Positions 8,012 to 15,783 of a stretch of DNA of 64,000 nucleotides are shown here, piece by piece; position 1 is the stretch's first letter; the number at the start of each line of letters is the position of its first letter. The stretch spans positions 46,732-110,731 of the forward strand of contig CAYQUO010000007.1 of the NCBI GenBank assembly GCA_964420835.1, given 5' to 3'. The stretch comes from CAYQUO01 sp964420835 (GTDB lineage Bacteria; Chloroflexota; Anaerolineae; Anaerolineales; Anaerolineaceae). The notes under the pieces are model-generated. The model had not been told where the DNA came from. It did no database searches and saw nothing but the letters and a program-made list of their open reading frames with translations. The translations under genes and the position numbers were made by a program.

Positions 8012-8716
8012 ATGATATCTATTAAAGACCTCAACGTGTTTTACGGCGGTGTGCACGCCCTCAAGGGCATCTCGCTGGACGTTCCACAGGGCTCCATCGT
8101 CACCCTGCTGGGGGCCAACGGCGCCGGAAAAAGCACCACCCTGCGGGCGATCTGCGGGCTGGTTGAATGCAAGAACGGCCGGATCGAATTCGACGGAACA
8201 AGGATCGACAACGGGAAGACCCAGGATATCATCGCCCTGGGCATCGCCCTGGTCCCCGAGGGGCGGCGGATGTTCAAGGACCTGACGGTGAAGGAGAACC
8301 TGGTGATGGGGGCCTGGCTGAACAAGGATAAGAAGCAGGTGGACCTCAACATCGAGCGGGTGTTCTCGCTCTTCCCCGTCCTTAAGGAGCGCAGCGGCCA
8401 AAAGTCCGGCACGCTTTCCGGCGGCGAGCAGCAGATGCTGGCCATCAGCCGGGCGTTGATGTCCAACCCCAAACTGCTGATGATGGACGAGCCGTCCCTG
8501 GGGCTGGCGCCGTTCCTCGTCTCCCAACTTTTCCACACCATCCGGCAGATCCACCACGAGGACAACATGACCATCCTGCTGGTGGAACAGAACGCCAAGG
8601 CCGCCCTGAAGATCGCCGACTTCGGCTACGTGCTGGAAACCGGCAGCATCATCCTCCAGGGCAGCGCCGCGGACCTGATCAACAACGAGCAGGTGCAGAA
8701 GGCCTACATCGGCTGA
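8012..8716 (+). CDS. livF: Liv-type ABC transporter ATP-binding protein (LivF)
   Basis: 234 residues. Walker A is GANGAGKST (34-42), the signature LSGGEQQMLAISRAL is canonical, and Walker B is LLMMDEPSLGLAP. The start follows the livG stop by one base. It is the last gene of the ridA-PLP-ridA-livJHMGF run; the sequence after it turns AT-rich and changes character. Confidence 0.92.
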   Translation: MISIKDLNVFYGGVHALKGISLDVPQGSIVTLLGANGAGKSTTLRAICGLVECKNGRIEFDGTRIDNGKTQDIIALGIALVPEGRRMFKDLTVKENLVMGAWLNKDKKQVDLNIERVFSLFPVLKERSGQKSGTLSGGEQQMLAISRALMSNPKLLMMDEPSLGLAPFLVSQLFHTIRQIHHEDNMTILLVEQNAKAALKIADFGYVLETGSIILQGSAADLINNEQVQKAYIG

Positions 8717-9080
8717 CGACCGGCCCAGGGGGGTGGTTCACCGGGGCCCGGCGATGGCGCCGATCCTGGACGGGTTTGGGCGGGCTTCGCCGCCCGGATT
8801 AGGGCTTGTTTCCGCATGGCATGGCCTCGTACTCGTCCACCTGCCATATCGGCGGCAGGATATGCTGGTCACCGTTCAGCGAAAGGCTGATTTTACTGGC
8901 AACCCAAGCGTTTGTGAGATATCAGTGGATGTTTCTGGCACAATTTTCCAAAAAAGGTTGCATTATCTTGCATAATTCACTAATATAATTGTGAATATTA
9001 TTGCATCCATTAAACAAAACACCATAAAAGAATAACTGAATATGCCATAAACGGTTTAAGTCTTTATCGAGGTGGGGAAC
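8717..9080. other. Intergenic region at start of an AT-rich island
   Basis: No supported gene. The first ~100 bases are GC-rich like the liv operon, then base composition falls abruptly to AT-rich from about 8880. It contains the promoter and palindrome for the zinc-ribbon cluster. Confidence 0.6.
8958..8996 (+). promoter_or_regulatory. Promoter and possible operator of the zinc-ribbon cluster
   Basis: TTGCAT (8958-8963), a 17-base spacer and TAATAT (8981-8986). A perfect inverted repeat ATTCAC (8975-8980)/GTGAAT (8991-8996) brackets the -10 box, as a repressor operator would. Confidence 0.5.
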
Positions 9081-9839
9081 ATGAAAAAATGTCCGTTTTG
9101 TGCTGAAGAGATCCAGGACGAAGCCAATTATTGCAGGTTTTGTAAACATTGGCTTGATGAACGAATTAACGAAATTGCCAGGCCAGGGATTCCTCGAGAG
9201 AACTACACAAAAACCGGGCAGCATCAAGCAGTGCGGGGGAAAACGAGTTATGTATTATTTATCGGCTTCCTGATTCTACTAATTATTATGATCATTCTTG
9301 GAATCAACAACAAATGGTTCCCATTAAACATCCTGAAGCCCCCCGCCATATCGGAAAATCCAATTAAGGTCAATGTTGAGCCAACATCCGGTATAAAAAA
9401 CACACCAATGCCGAGTAGCACACCAACATGGGAATCAACCCCATTTCTTCCATTCGGTGGGGGCAGTTCAAATGTGATAGAATTTTCCTTCCCCAAAGGC
9501 GCAAAATCGATTGCTTCAACCTGGAGCACCAGTAAAGATTGGACAAAATGGGTTGACGATCATGCCAGAAATCTTGCGATTCCTGCGGGAAAATTTGAAT
9601 GGTCTTATGCAGAATTTCCTGGTGACACAACTTATAGGGATATTGAACGATACTACTTGGATAAATTGCCATCTATTGGGTATCGATTGTTGTTCAATGA
9701 ACAAGGCCAAACATACAGTGGCAGTTATGAAATTTTCATATTAAAAATGACCAATGATTCCTATTATTTTCTGGCCCAGTTCTGGGGCGCAGAGGGCAAA
9801 TACCCGCCAGCAGTTTTGGTTTTCCGATGGAGAAAATAA
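9081..9839 (+). CDS. Zinc-ribbon, single-pass membrane protein with extracytoplasmic domain
   Basis: 252 residues; function not known. The N-terminus is a four-Cys zinc ribbon (CPFCAEEIQDEANYCRFC). One strong membrane segment follows (YVLFIGFLILLIIMIILGI), then a Pro/Ser/Thr linker and a ~110-residue outer domain containing YYLDKLPSIGYRLLF. A cytoplasmic zinc ribbon with an outer domain suggests a sensor or assembly protein. I chose ATG 9081 because GAGGTGGGG sits just before it; the frame can start at GTG 9072. Codon use is AT-rich, unlike the liv genes. Two more genes with nearly the same ribbon follow at once. Confidence 0.75.
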   Translation: MKKCPFCAEEIQDEANYCRFCKHWLDERINEIARPGIPRENYTKTGQHQAVRGKTSYVLFIGFLILLIIMIILGINNKWFPLNILKPPAISENPIKVNVEPTSGIKNTPMPSSTPTWESTPFLPFGGGSSNVIEFSFPKGAKSIASTWSTSKDWTKWVDDHARNLAIPAGKFEWSYAEFPGDTTYRDIERYYLDKLPSIGYRLLFNEQGQTYSGSYEIFILKMTNDSYYFLAQFWGAEGKYPPAVLVFRWRK

Positions 9840-10210
9840 AGGAGCATGCGGGCACGAAAAAATGTCCTTATTGTGCCGAGGAAATTCAGGATGACGCCAT
9901 CATCTGTAGATGGTGTGGTAATAGTCTATTGCCCCAAATTCAACATCCAGCAACGATTAGAAAGTCAGATCATCTAGATCTGGCCATCATATCCCTTGTC
10001 CTTGGAATCATGGGGATTGTAGCCTGGCTCCTGCCCATTATTGGTCTTCCTGTCACTGCCGGAGGTTTAATCTGTGGAATTGTTGCACGAAATTTTTCAA
10101 AAAGAGGCCTTGTCATAAGCGGTATGGTCTTATCTTCCATTACATTGCTGCTGACAATAATAAATTCAGCCATCGGTTTATATCTTGGTGCTACTGGCCA
10201 ATTGTTTTGA
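9827..10210 (+). CDS. Zinc-ribbon protein with DUF4190-like membrane domain
   Basis: 127 residues. The zinc ribbon CPYCAEEIQDDAIICRWC at about residues 13-30 nearly copies the ribbon of the previous gene. Two to three membrane segments follow in a small Gly-rich arrangement (LAIISLVLGIMGIVAWLLPIIGLP...GGLICGIVARNFSKRGLVISGMVLS), which resembles DUF4190. It overlaps the upstream gene by 13 bases, so the two are coupled. Function unknown. Confidence 0.72.
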   Translation: MEKIKEHAGTKKCPYCAEEIQDDAIICRWCGNSLLPQIQHPATIRKSDHLDLAIISLVLGIMGIVAWLLPIIGLPVTAGGLICGIVARNFSKRGLVISGMVLSSITLLLTIINSAIGLYLGATGQLF

Positions 10211-10219
10211 GGGAATGCA

Positions 10220-10639
10220 ATGAAAAAATGCCCCTATTGTTTTGAGGCAATTCAAGATGAGGCAATTCTTTGCCGATGGTGTGGAAAGAGCCTGGTTGAA
10301 GCAAAAACCTCTACAATGCTAAAAAAATCAAGAAAAGTATTTATCATTATTTACTTTTCGACCTTTATTGTATTGGTATTAATTTCAGTTTTCACGGGGA
10401 TTTCTCTTATCGCAATGACGGGCATAGATTTCTACGATGAAAGAATAAATACTATCAGCAACCTATTAAAACTGCTTGGGAAAATTGCTCAAACATCCCT
10501 GTTTGTATGGTTCTCGTGGGAGCTTAAACAGAAATGGTGGACAACCATGATCTATGCAATATTAGGTTTCTTCGGTTTGGGAACAATTGGGTTTATTGGT
10601 TTATTAATAGCAGCTCATAACAAGATAAGACAAACCTAA
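10220..10639 (+). CDS. Zinc-ribbon multi-pass membrane protein
   Basis: 139 residues. The N-terminal ribbon is CPYCFEAIQDEAILCRWC, the third variant in a row, followed by about four hydrophobic segments. The start ATG lies behind GAGGGAATGC, nine bases after the previous gene. The membrane part does not resemble that of its neighbours, so a shared ribbon has been joined to different membrane domains. Function unknown. Confidence 0.7.
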   Translation: MKKCPYCFEAIQDEAILCRWCGKSLVEAKTSTMLKKSRKVFIIIYFSTFIVLVLISVFTGISLIAMTGIDFYDERINTISNLLKLLGKIAQTSLFVWFSWELKQKWWTTMIYAILGFFGLGTIGFIGLLIAAHNKIRQT

Positions 10640-10689
10640 TTATTGCATAATCCATTATCACCCATAAACATTCCAAACATATATGTAAA

Positions 10690-10717
10690 CTGCATTATTT
10701 GGATTAAGCAATATAAT
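10690..10717 (+). promoter_or_regulatory. Promoter of fourth zinc-ribbon gene
   Basis: CTGCAT, 16-base spacer, perfect TATAAT (10712-10717), 44 bases before the start codon. Confidence 0.5.
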
Positions 10718-10760
10718 AGAATACAACCAAAACACCCTTAATAAAATCAATGGAGGCGAC

Positions 10761-11405
10761 ATGAAATGTGAAAAAGGTCATGAACTAGGCGAGGGGATGC
10801 AGTTCTGCCCGAAATGTGGAGCACCGGCGGCCAAAGAATCCACCCAAACAACGGGAATGGAAGGGAAACCTGATATTTGGCAAACACGCCTTCCCCTGAT
10901 TGGGGCTGGTTTGGGGTTAGGGGCAGGCCTGGTTTCGTTGCTCGGCTGGTTTTCTCCCTGGTCATCCATCCAATTTGGGAATGGCCCACAATTTGTTGTT
11001 TTACCTATAGGCTTATTAAAAGGATTAAAATTCCTTGAGGAAACACCGTTATTGAACTTCGTCCTCGGGAGCATCAAGGATGTCACAGGATGGGTTGTTT
11101 TATTATCGATTATTTTCTCAATAATTTCAATAATTCTCTGTGTCGTTAGTTTATCCATGATTTGGGTTGGCGTGAAATGTCTTGAAAATAGATCGGACCC
11201 TGGCTTGCTTCCTGTTGTTAAATCACAGATCTATAAACTCCGCACCCATGGTCTAACTGGGTTAATATTAATAATAATAGTAATGGTTTTTGCCTCTCTG
11301 CTTCAGTTCGGAGGAAGCGTCGTTGGCGGAGGCGTGATACTGATGGGGTTTGGTTATGCCGTCGCTTTCCTGGCTGTAATCTATCTAAAACCACATCTCA
11401 ATTAG
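10761..11405 (+). CDS. Zinc-ribbon multi-pass membrane protein
   Basis: 214 residues with a shorter, different zinc-binding N-terminus (CEKGHELGEGMQFCPKCG: CxxxH then CxxC), then about four membrane segments: one near residue 55, one near 115, and two close together at the C-terminus around a Gly-rich turn. A good ribosome site (GGAGGCGAC) precedes the ATG. It has its own promoter but continues the theme of the three preceding genes. No enzymatic motif seen. Confidence 0.7.
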   Translation: MKCEKGHELGEGMQFCPKCGAPAAKESTQTTGMEGKPDIWQTRLPLIGAGLGLGAGLVSLLGWFSPWSSIQFGNGPQFVVLPIGLLKGLKFLEETPLLNFVLGSIKDVTGWVVLLSIIFSIISIILCVVSLSMIWVGVKCLENRSDPGLLPVVKSQIYKLRTHGLTGLILIIIVMVFASLLQFGGSVVGGGVILMGFGYAVAFLAVIYLKPHLN

Positions 11406-11601
11406 ACACAGTGACATCCATGTTATAGAAGGGATTTACACCACATAACATCAAATGGCGTCTCCCCACTTGCTGGATAACCATATTTATCCGGTTAATA
11501 TAAAGTTGTGTAAATAAGCCTTGTGAAAGGGATCAACGGTGTTCTGTATCTAGAGTAAACCATTCGTCATTGAATTGGACTGCTTTACAGTGTGTAATAC
11601 T

Positions 11602-12489
11602 ATGAAACGAAAAGGCGCAGTATTGGCACGTTTCCATATACTTCTCTTGGGCATGCTTCTCTCGGGTTGTTTCCTTGATGAGCCTATCCACAGACCAACC
11701 CCGGTCGCCAATACGAACAGTACAAAACAGATTATCAGTGTTCCAAACCCAAGATCCACCAGCCAGGTGAACAAACCTGCCGTTGCCCAAACACCAACGA
11801 TCCTCAGAACACATACGGCATCAAAGGATTCGCCTTGTGCTTTCATCAAAGGCTATTTTCAGTCGATCAACAACCGGGATTATACGAAGACCTGGAATCT
11901 CCTTTCTGAACACTACAGAAATGATTATCATGATGATAAATACAAATCTTATGAGGACTGGTGGAATACGGCTGAGAACATTCAGGTTCCATCATGCAAG
12001 GTCGAACAAACCGCTTCAGGTCAGAGCCAGGTTAAAGTGGAAATTGTCGTTGATTACTTCAACGGTGCCAGGGGCACGTCCAAAATCCTGTACGAGCTTG
12101 TTATGGACGATGCACGAAATACCTGGTTGATTGATGAAGGCTATGTTACGGAAGGTGACTCACAGGATAGTCGCAACCCATCTGTAACCCGGGTTCCTTT
12201 CCAGCCCTATTCAGCGATCAGTAATTGTGCAAAAGCCCGGGTTAGGATTGGAGACATCGTTATGCTTGAGAACGATGTGGATAACTTGTTCATTCGAAGT
12301 TCTTCAGACAACCACCCCAGCAGCAACATCATTGGTTACTTCAAACCTGGGCAGAAAGCAAAAGTCATTTCCGGTCCTGAATGCAGCTGGGGGTGGATGA
12401 TGTGGAGGATACAAAGGCTAAACGATGGTTTTGAGGGTTGGGTCGCAGAATCAGATGGAAAAGAATTCTGGCTCAAGTTGGAGGGATGA
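11602..12489 (+). CDS. Lipoprotein with NTF2-like and SH3-like domains (paralogue 1)
   Basis: 295 residues. The lipobox is LLSGC, followed by a Thr/Pro-rich linker. An ~110-residue NTF2-like domain begins at CAFIKGYFQSINNRDYTKTW and ends near WLIDEGYV. The C-terminal part (VRIGDIVMLENDVDNLFIRSSS ... GWVAESDGKEFWLKL) resembles a bacterial SH3 domain. The ribosome site is poor; the frame could start at ATG 11575, but the signal peptide fits ATG 11602. The next gene is a clear paralogue. Probable surface protein of unknown function. Confidence 0.72.
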   Translation: MKRKGAVLARFHILLLGMLLSGCFLDEPIHRPTPVANTNSTKQIISVPNPRSTSQVNKPAVAQTPTILRTHTASKDSPCAFIKGYFQSINNRDYTKTWNLLSEHYRNDYHDDKYKSYEDWWNTAENIQVPSCKVEQTASGQSQVKVEIVVDYFNGARGTSKILYELVMDDARNTWLIDEGYVTEGDSQDSRNPSVTRVPFQPYSAISNCAKARVRIGDIVMLENDVDNLFIRSSSDNHPSSNIIGYFKPGQKAKVISGPECSWGWMMWRIQRLNDGFEGWVAESDGKEFWLKLEG

Positions 12490-12539
12490 TCTTATTCACC
12501 ACCATAGATTTATGGGGTTATTCGTAAAAGGTCAAGGCT

Positions 12540-13367
12540 ATGAAACCAAAGGGCTTTCTTGTGATCGGTTGTCTTTCCATTCTTTTCAGCTTTTTCCTGG
12601 CGGGTTGCAAACTTGACGAACCGATTTTCACGCCAGTTCCGGGAAGTCAAACGGCCCGTCCTACAATTGCGACCATAGCCTCAACTTCAACACCAATATT
12701 TACCCCGACCGTGCAGATAACAAAAAACATTTTCATTACATCACCAATCCCTACGGGTTCCCAAACGTCTTCAAAAAAATCACCTTGTGAGTTTATCAAA
12801 GGCTATTTTCAGTCGATCAACGATAGGAATTATACGAAGACCTGGAATCTCCTGTCTGAACATTTTCGAAACGATTATCATGAAAATGAGTACCAACCCT
12901 ATGAGGACTGGTGGAATACAGTCGTGGTCATTCAGATACCTTCCTGCAAGGTTGAACAAGCCGGGATAGATCAAGCCCATGTAAAAGTCAAAATGATTTT
13001 GGATTATTACAACGGCGCCAGGGGCACGTCCACAATCATGTATGAGCTCGTAATGGACGATTCACGAAACACCTGGCTGATTGATGATGGATATGTTGTG
13101 AAAGATACTTCGCAAAGCAATCAAATCTCAGCAGTGATCAGCCATGAGATATATTATGTGGCATTAAGAAGGTCAGAGGGGTATCGAACAAAGAATGATG
13201 ATGTTGATATCATTTACAAAATACCAGCTGGTGAGCGGGTGAAGATCCTTGACGGCCCCAGGCGTGCCGATGGGGTTGATTGGTGGTATGTGTCATGGAA
13301 AACTTATAAAGGGTGGATAGCTGACCACACGGGCAGCGGGAAGGTCATTTTGAAATTTGAACCTTAA
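12540..13367 (+). CDS. Lipoprotein with NTF2-like and SH3-like domains (paralogue 2)
   Basis: 275 residues with lipobox FLAGC and a Thr/Pro-rich linker. Its NTF2-like domain (CEFIKGYFQSINDRNYTKTW ... WLIDDGYV) is nearly identical to that of the upstream gene, with long runs of identical DNA at 11848-12135 and 12796-13085. The C-terminal SH3-like part (YVALRRSEGYRTKNDDVD ... YKGWIADHTG) is much more diverged. This is a recent tandem duplication with an exchanged or fast-evolving C-terminus. Confidence 0.75.
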   Translation: MKPKGFLVIGCLSILFSFFLAGCKLDEPIFTPVPGSQTARPTIATIASTSTPIFTPTVQITKNIFITSPIPTGSQTSSKKSPCEFIKGYFQSINDRNYTKTWNLLSEHFRNDYHENEYQPYEDWWNTVVVIQIPSCKVEQAGIDQAHVKVKMILDYYNGARGTSTIMYELVMDDSRNTWLIDDGYVVKDTSQSNQISAVISHEIYYVALRRSEGYRTKNDDVDIIYKIPAGERVKILDGPRRADGVDWWYVSWKTYKGWIADHTGSGKVILKFEP

Positions 13368-13534
13368 GGATTCAGGGTCCTTCCATCGCAATTCCACGCA
13401 TATCAATTTGCTTCCCCAATAAAACCCCGCGCCCTCCCCCCCCCACAACATCCCTTCCCCGTCGGCGGGGGGTCTCCAACACCTGTCGCCCAGCGCAGAA
13501 CGCTCACTCCCCCTTCTCCCCACCAAATTCCATC

Positions 13535-13563
13535 TTGCATTAATAAGAGTATTTGGATATTAT
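13535..13563 (+). promoter_or_regulatory. Promoter of small membrane protein gene
   Basis: TTGCAT (13535-13540), a 17-base spacer and TATTAT (13558-13563), about 50 bases before the start codon. Confidence 0.55.
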
Positions 13564-13612
13564 ATTGTATATTATTTGTTCCACCCAACCTCAACCCAAA
13601 GGAGAAGTTATC

Positions 13613-13984
13613 ATGTCCACTCGATTAAGGATCATCCTATCCCTCATCACGCTGTACCTGGCCGTCCTGGGCATCCTGTTCCTCTTCCTGCCCTCCATCG
13701 CCCAGAAGGTGGTCTCCAGCCCCCTGCCAGACAAGGGCCTGAACATGCTCTACGGGCAACTGGTGCTCACCTTCGCCTACACGGCCTTCCTGGCCGCCCG
13801 CGGCGGCCACGGGCTGACGAAACTGTCGCGCCTCGTCCTCGTCCTCACCCTGGGCCACGTGGTGATCTTCGCCTACCAATTGGCCACAGGCCTGATGACC
13901 TTCGCCCAGGTCGGCCCCCCGCTCATCGTCAACGCCGTCTTCACCATCCTGCTCTTCCTGTTCCGCCGCGACATCCACGATTAA
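13613..13984 (+). CDS. Small four-helix membrane protein, unknown function
   Basis: 123 residues with about four predicted membrane helices (IILSLITLYLAVLGILFLFLP; LYGQLVLTFAYTAFLAA; LSRLVLVLTLGHVVIFAYQL; PPLIVNAVFTILLFLF). The ATG follows AAAGGAGAAG. The gene returns to the high GC of the host. I do not recognise the family. It converges on htrA across a strong hairpin. Confidence 0.7.
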   Translation: MSTRLRIILSLITLYLAVLGILFLFLPSIAQKVVSSPLPDKGLNMLYGQLVLTFAYTAFLAARGGHGLTKLSRLVLVLTLGHVVIFAYQLATGLMTFAQVGPPLIVNAVFTILLFLFRRDIHD

Positions 13985-13990
13985 ACCCAT

Positions 13991-14020
13991 CCCGGGGGCT
14001 GGCGAACGCCAGCCCCCGGG
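13991..14020. terminator. Bidirectional hairpin between convergent genes
   Basis: Perfect palindrome of 14-bp arms starting CCCGGGGGCTGGCG with an AA centre, between the small membrane protein and htrA stops. Very stable, but no clear U tract follows on either strand. Confidence 0.6.
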
Positions 14021-14047
14021 TGTTCCATGGCCCCATGCCTGAGGGCC

Positions 14048-15667
14048 TCAGTTGTTCGGCGGTTCCGCCAGTTCCACCTCCACCTTCACCTGTTTCCCGT
14101 TCCGCAGAACATCCAGCCTCACCCGGTCACCCGGGGCATGGCTGTTGACCATCGCCTTCAGGTCGGTCATGTCTTTCACCGCTTCCCCGTCCAGGGCGGT
14201 GATCACGTCGCCGCCGATCTGCACCTCCGTGCCGTCCAGCGTGGCGGTCTTGCTGCTGCCCTGCAGGCCGGCCTTGTCGGCCGGCCCGCCGCTGACCACC
14301 TCGAGCACCAGCACGCCCCGGGTCGCCTGGCCCAGTTCCATGGCGCCGGCGATCTCCCTGGTCAGCGGGGTGCCCTTGATGCCCATCCAGGCCCTGGCGG
14401 CCCCCTGCCCGGCCTGCTGCCCCGGCTCGGCGCTGTGCGGGCGGGGCTGCAGCGTCACCTCCAGGCTCATCTTCTTCCCGTCGCGCAGCACTTCCAGCGC
14501 CAGCGGTTTGCCGATCTCGCCCTTCTCCACCAGGTATGCCGCCAGGTCGTCGAACTTTTCCACCGCTTCGCCGCCGATGGAGAGGATCACATCGCCGCCG
14601 ATCTTGGCCTCCCGGCCGTTTATGCGGGCGGTCTTGCTGCTGCCCTGCAGGCCGGCCTTGTCCGCCGGGCTCCCGGCGGTCACGTCGATCATCAGCACGC
14701 CGCGCTGGTCACCGCTCAGGCCCATCTCCTGCGCCACCAGCGAGAGCAGCGATGTGCCGCTGACGCCCAGCCAGGGGTGCTCGAATTTGCCGTTGCGGAT
14801 CAGTTCCGGCACCACCCGCCGGACGATGTTGGACGGGATGACGAAGCCAACGCCGGCATTGGCCCGCACCGGCGATGCAATAGCCGCCGTAACGCCCACC
14901 ACCTCGCCTTCAAGGTTCACCAGGATGCCGCCCGAGTTGCCCGGGTTGATGGGCGCATCGGTCTGGATCACATCCGGGATGGTGTAGGTCGGCCCGTCCG
15001 CCGACTGCGATTCCGTCTCCAGCGAGCGCCCCAGGGCGCTGATGATGCCCTCGGTCATGCTGCCCTCCAGCCCAAACGGGCTGCCGATGGCAATGGCCCT
15101 CTGCCCCACCTTCACCAGGTCGGAATCCGCCAGCACGACCGGCTTCAGGTCCCCGCTGGCAGCCTGCACCTGGATCACGGCCAGGTCGGCGTCGCGGTCG
15201 GAACCCACCAGTTTGCCTTCCAGCATGGTGCCATCGTTAAAGGTGACCATGATGCTCTCGGCGTCCTCAACCACGTGGTTATTGGTCACAATGTGGCCAT
15301 CGCTGTCATATACGAACCCCGATCCCAGGGCGTTTCCCTGCCGGGGGGCCGGCGGTTCCTCCTGGAATGGGTTCAGGTCGCCAAAGGGCAGGGTCAACTG
15401 CATGCTCTCCGGCTTCGTGGTCACCTGGATGTTCACCACCGAGGGGATCAGTTCCTGGTACAGCGCCTCCAGGCCGCCCTCCGGGGCGGTTTGCGGGTTG
15501 CCCTGCGCCGCCGGGGCGGCCGGCTGGCTGGCCGCCGGGGTTGCCGTTGAAGGCAGCACCGGCTGTGCCGTGGCTTTCAGGCCCGGGCCTGCCGGCAGCG
15601 CGCTGCAGGCCGAAAGCAGCGCAATCAGCACCAGGCTCAGGTTCAATGTGTTTAGTTTGTTTTTCAT
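14048..15667 (-). CDS. htrA: HtrA/DegP-like serine protease, lipoprotein, two PDZ domains
   Basis: 539 residues. The signal peptide has a lipobox (LLSAC, Cys21), so the protease is membrane-tethered and acts outside the cytoplasm. The trypsin-like triad is His131 (NNHVV), Asp161 (DADLAVI) and Ser245 (GNSGG). Two PDZ domains follow (about 295-410 and 430-535), each carrying the insertion DKAGLQGSSKTA. GGAGG stands before ATG 15667. HtrA enzymes degrade or refold damaged exported proteins. The gene lies directly downstream of a two-component system on the same strand, probably its target (see the TTAAG site). Confidence 0.92.
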   Translation of the reverse strand: MKNKLNTLNLSLVLIALLSACSALPAGPGLKATAQPVLPSTATPAASQPAAPAAQGNPQTAPEGGLEALYQELIPSVVNIQVTTKPESMQLTLPFGDLNPFQEEPPAPRQGNALGSGFVYDSDGHIVTNNHVVEDAESIMVTFNDGTMLEGKLVGSDRDADLAVIQVQAASGDLKPVVLADSDLVKVGQRAIAIGSPFGLEGSMTEGIISALGRSLETESQSADGPTYTIPDVIQTDAPINPGNSGGILVNLEGEVVGVTAAIASPVRANAGVGFVIPSNIVRRVVPELIRNGKFEHPWLGVSGTSLLSLVAQEMGLSGDQRGVLMIDVTAGSPADKAGLQGSSKTARINGREAKIGGDVILSIGGEAVEKFDDLAAYLVEKGEIGKPLALEVLRDGKKMSLEVTLQPRPHSAEPGQQAGQGAARAWMGIKGTPLTREIAGAMELGQATRGVLVLEVVSGGPADKAGLQGSSKTATLDGTEVQIGGDVITALDGEAVKDMTDLKAMVNSHAPGDRVRLDVLRNGKQVKVEVELAEPPNN

Positions 15668-15766
15668 TGGACAGTCCTCCTTCCAAAACGGGCCTTCGCC
15701 CGTTGCTCCAGCCAGCATCATACCCCGCTGCCGGGGCAGGCGTCCTTATGAAAAACTATTCCGGAC

Positions 15767-15783
15767 CTTAAGGTGAACTTAAG
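15767..15783 (-). promoter_or_regulatory. Probable response-regulator site upstream of htrA
   Basis: On the minus strand TTAAGTTCACCTTAAG: two TTAAG half-sites in direct repeat at 11-bp spacing, the usual geometry for OmpR/PhoB-family regulators. It overlaps the kinase stop codon, ~100 bases before htrA. The same layout occurs at 23762-23777. Confidence 0.5.

Noticed and set aside
8733..8975. Small open frames after livF
   Set aside because: They cross a base-composition boundary and lack start signals and family resemblance.
13420..13530. C-rich stretch resembling low-complexity repeat
   Set aside because: It is homopolymer-rich intergenic sequence without a repeated unit or paired arms.
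15762..15783. CTTAAG repeats as a transcription terminator
   Set aside because: The arms are too short and lack a T tract; spacing fits a regulator site better.
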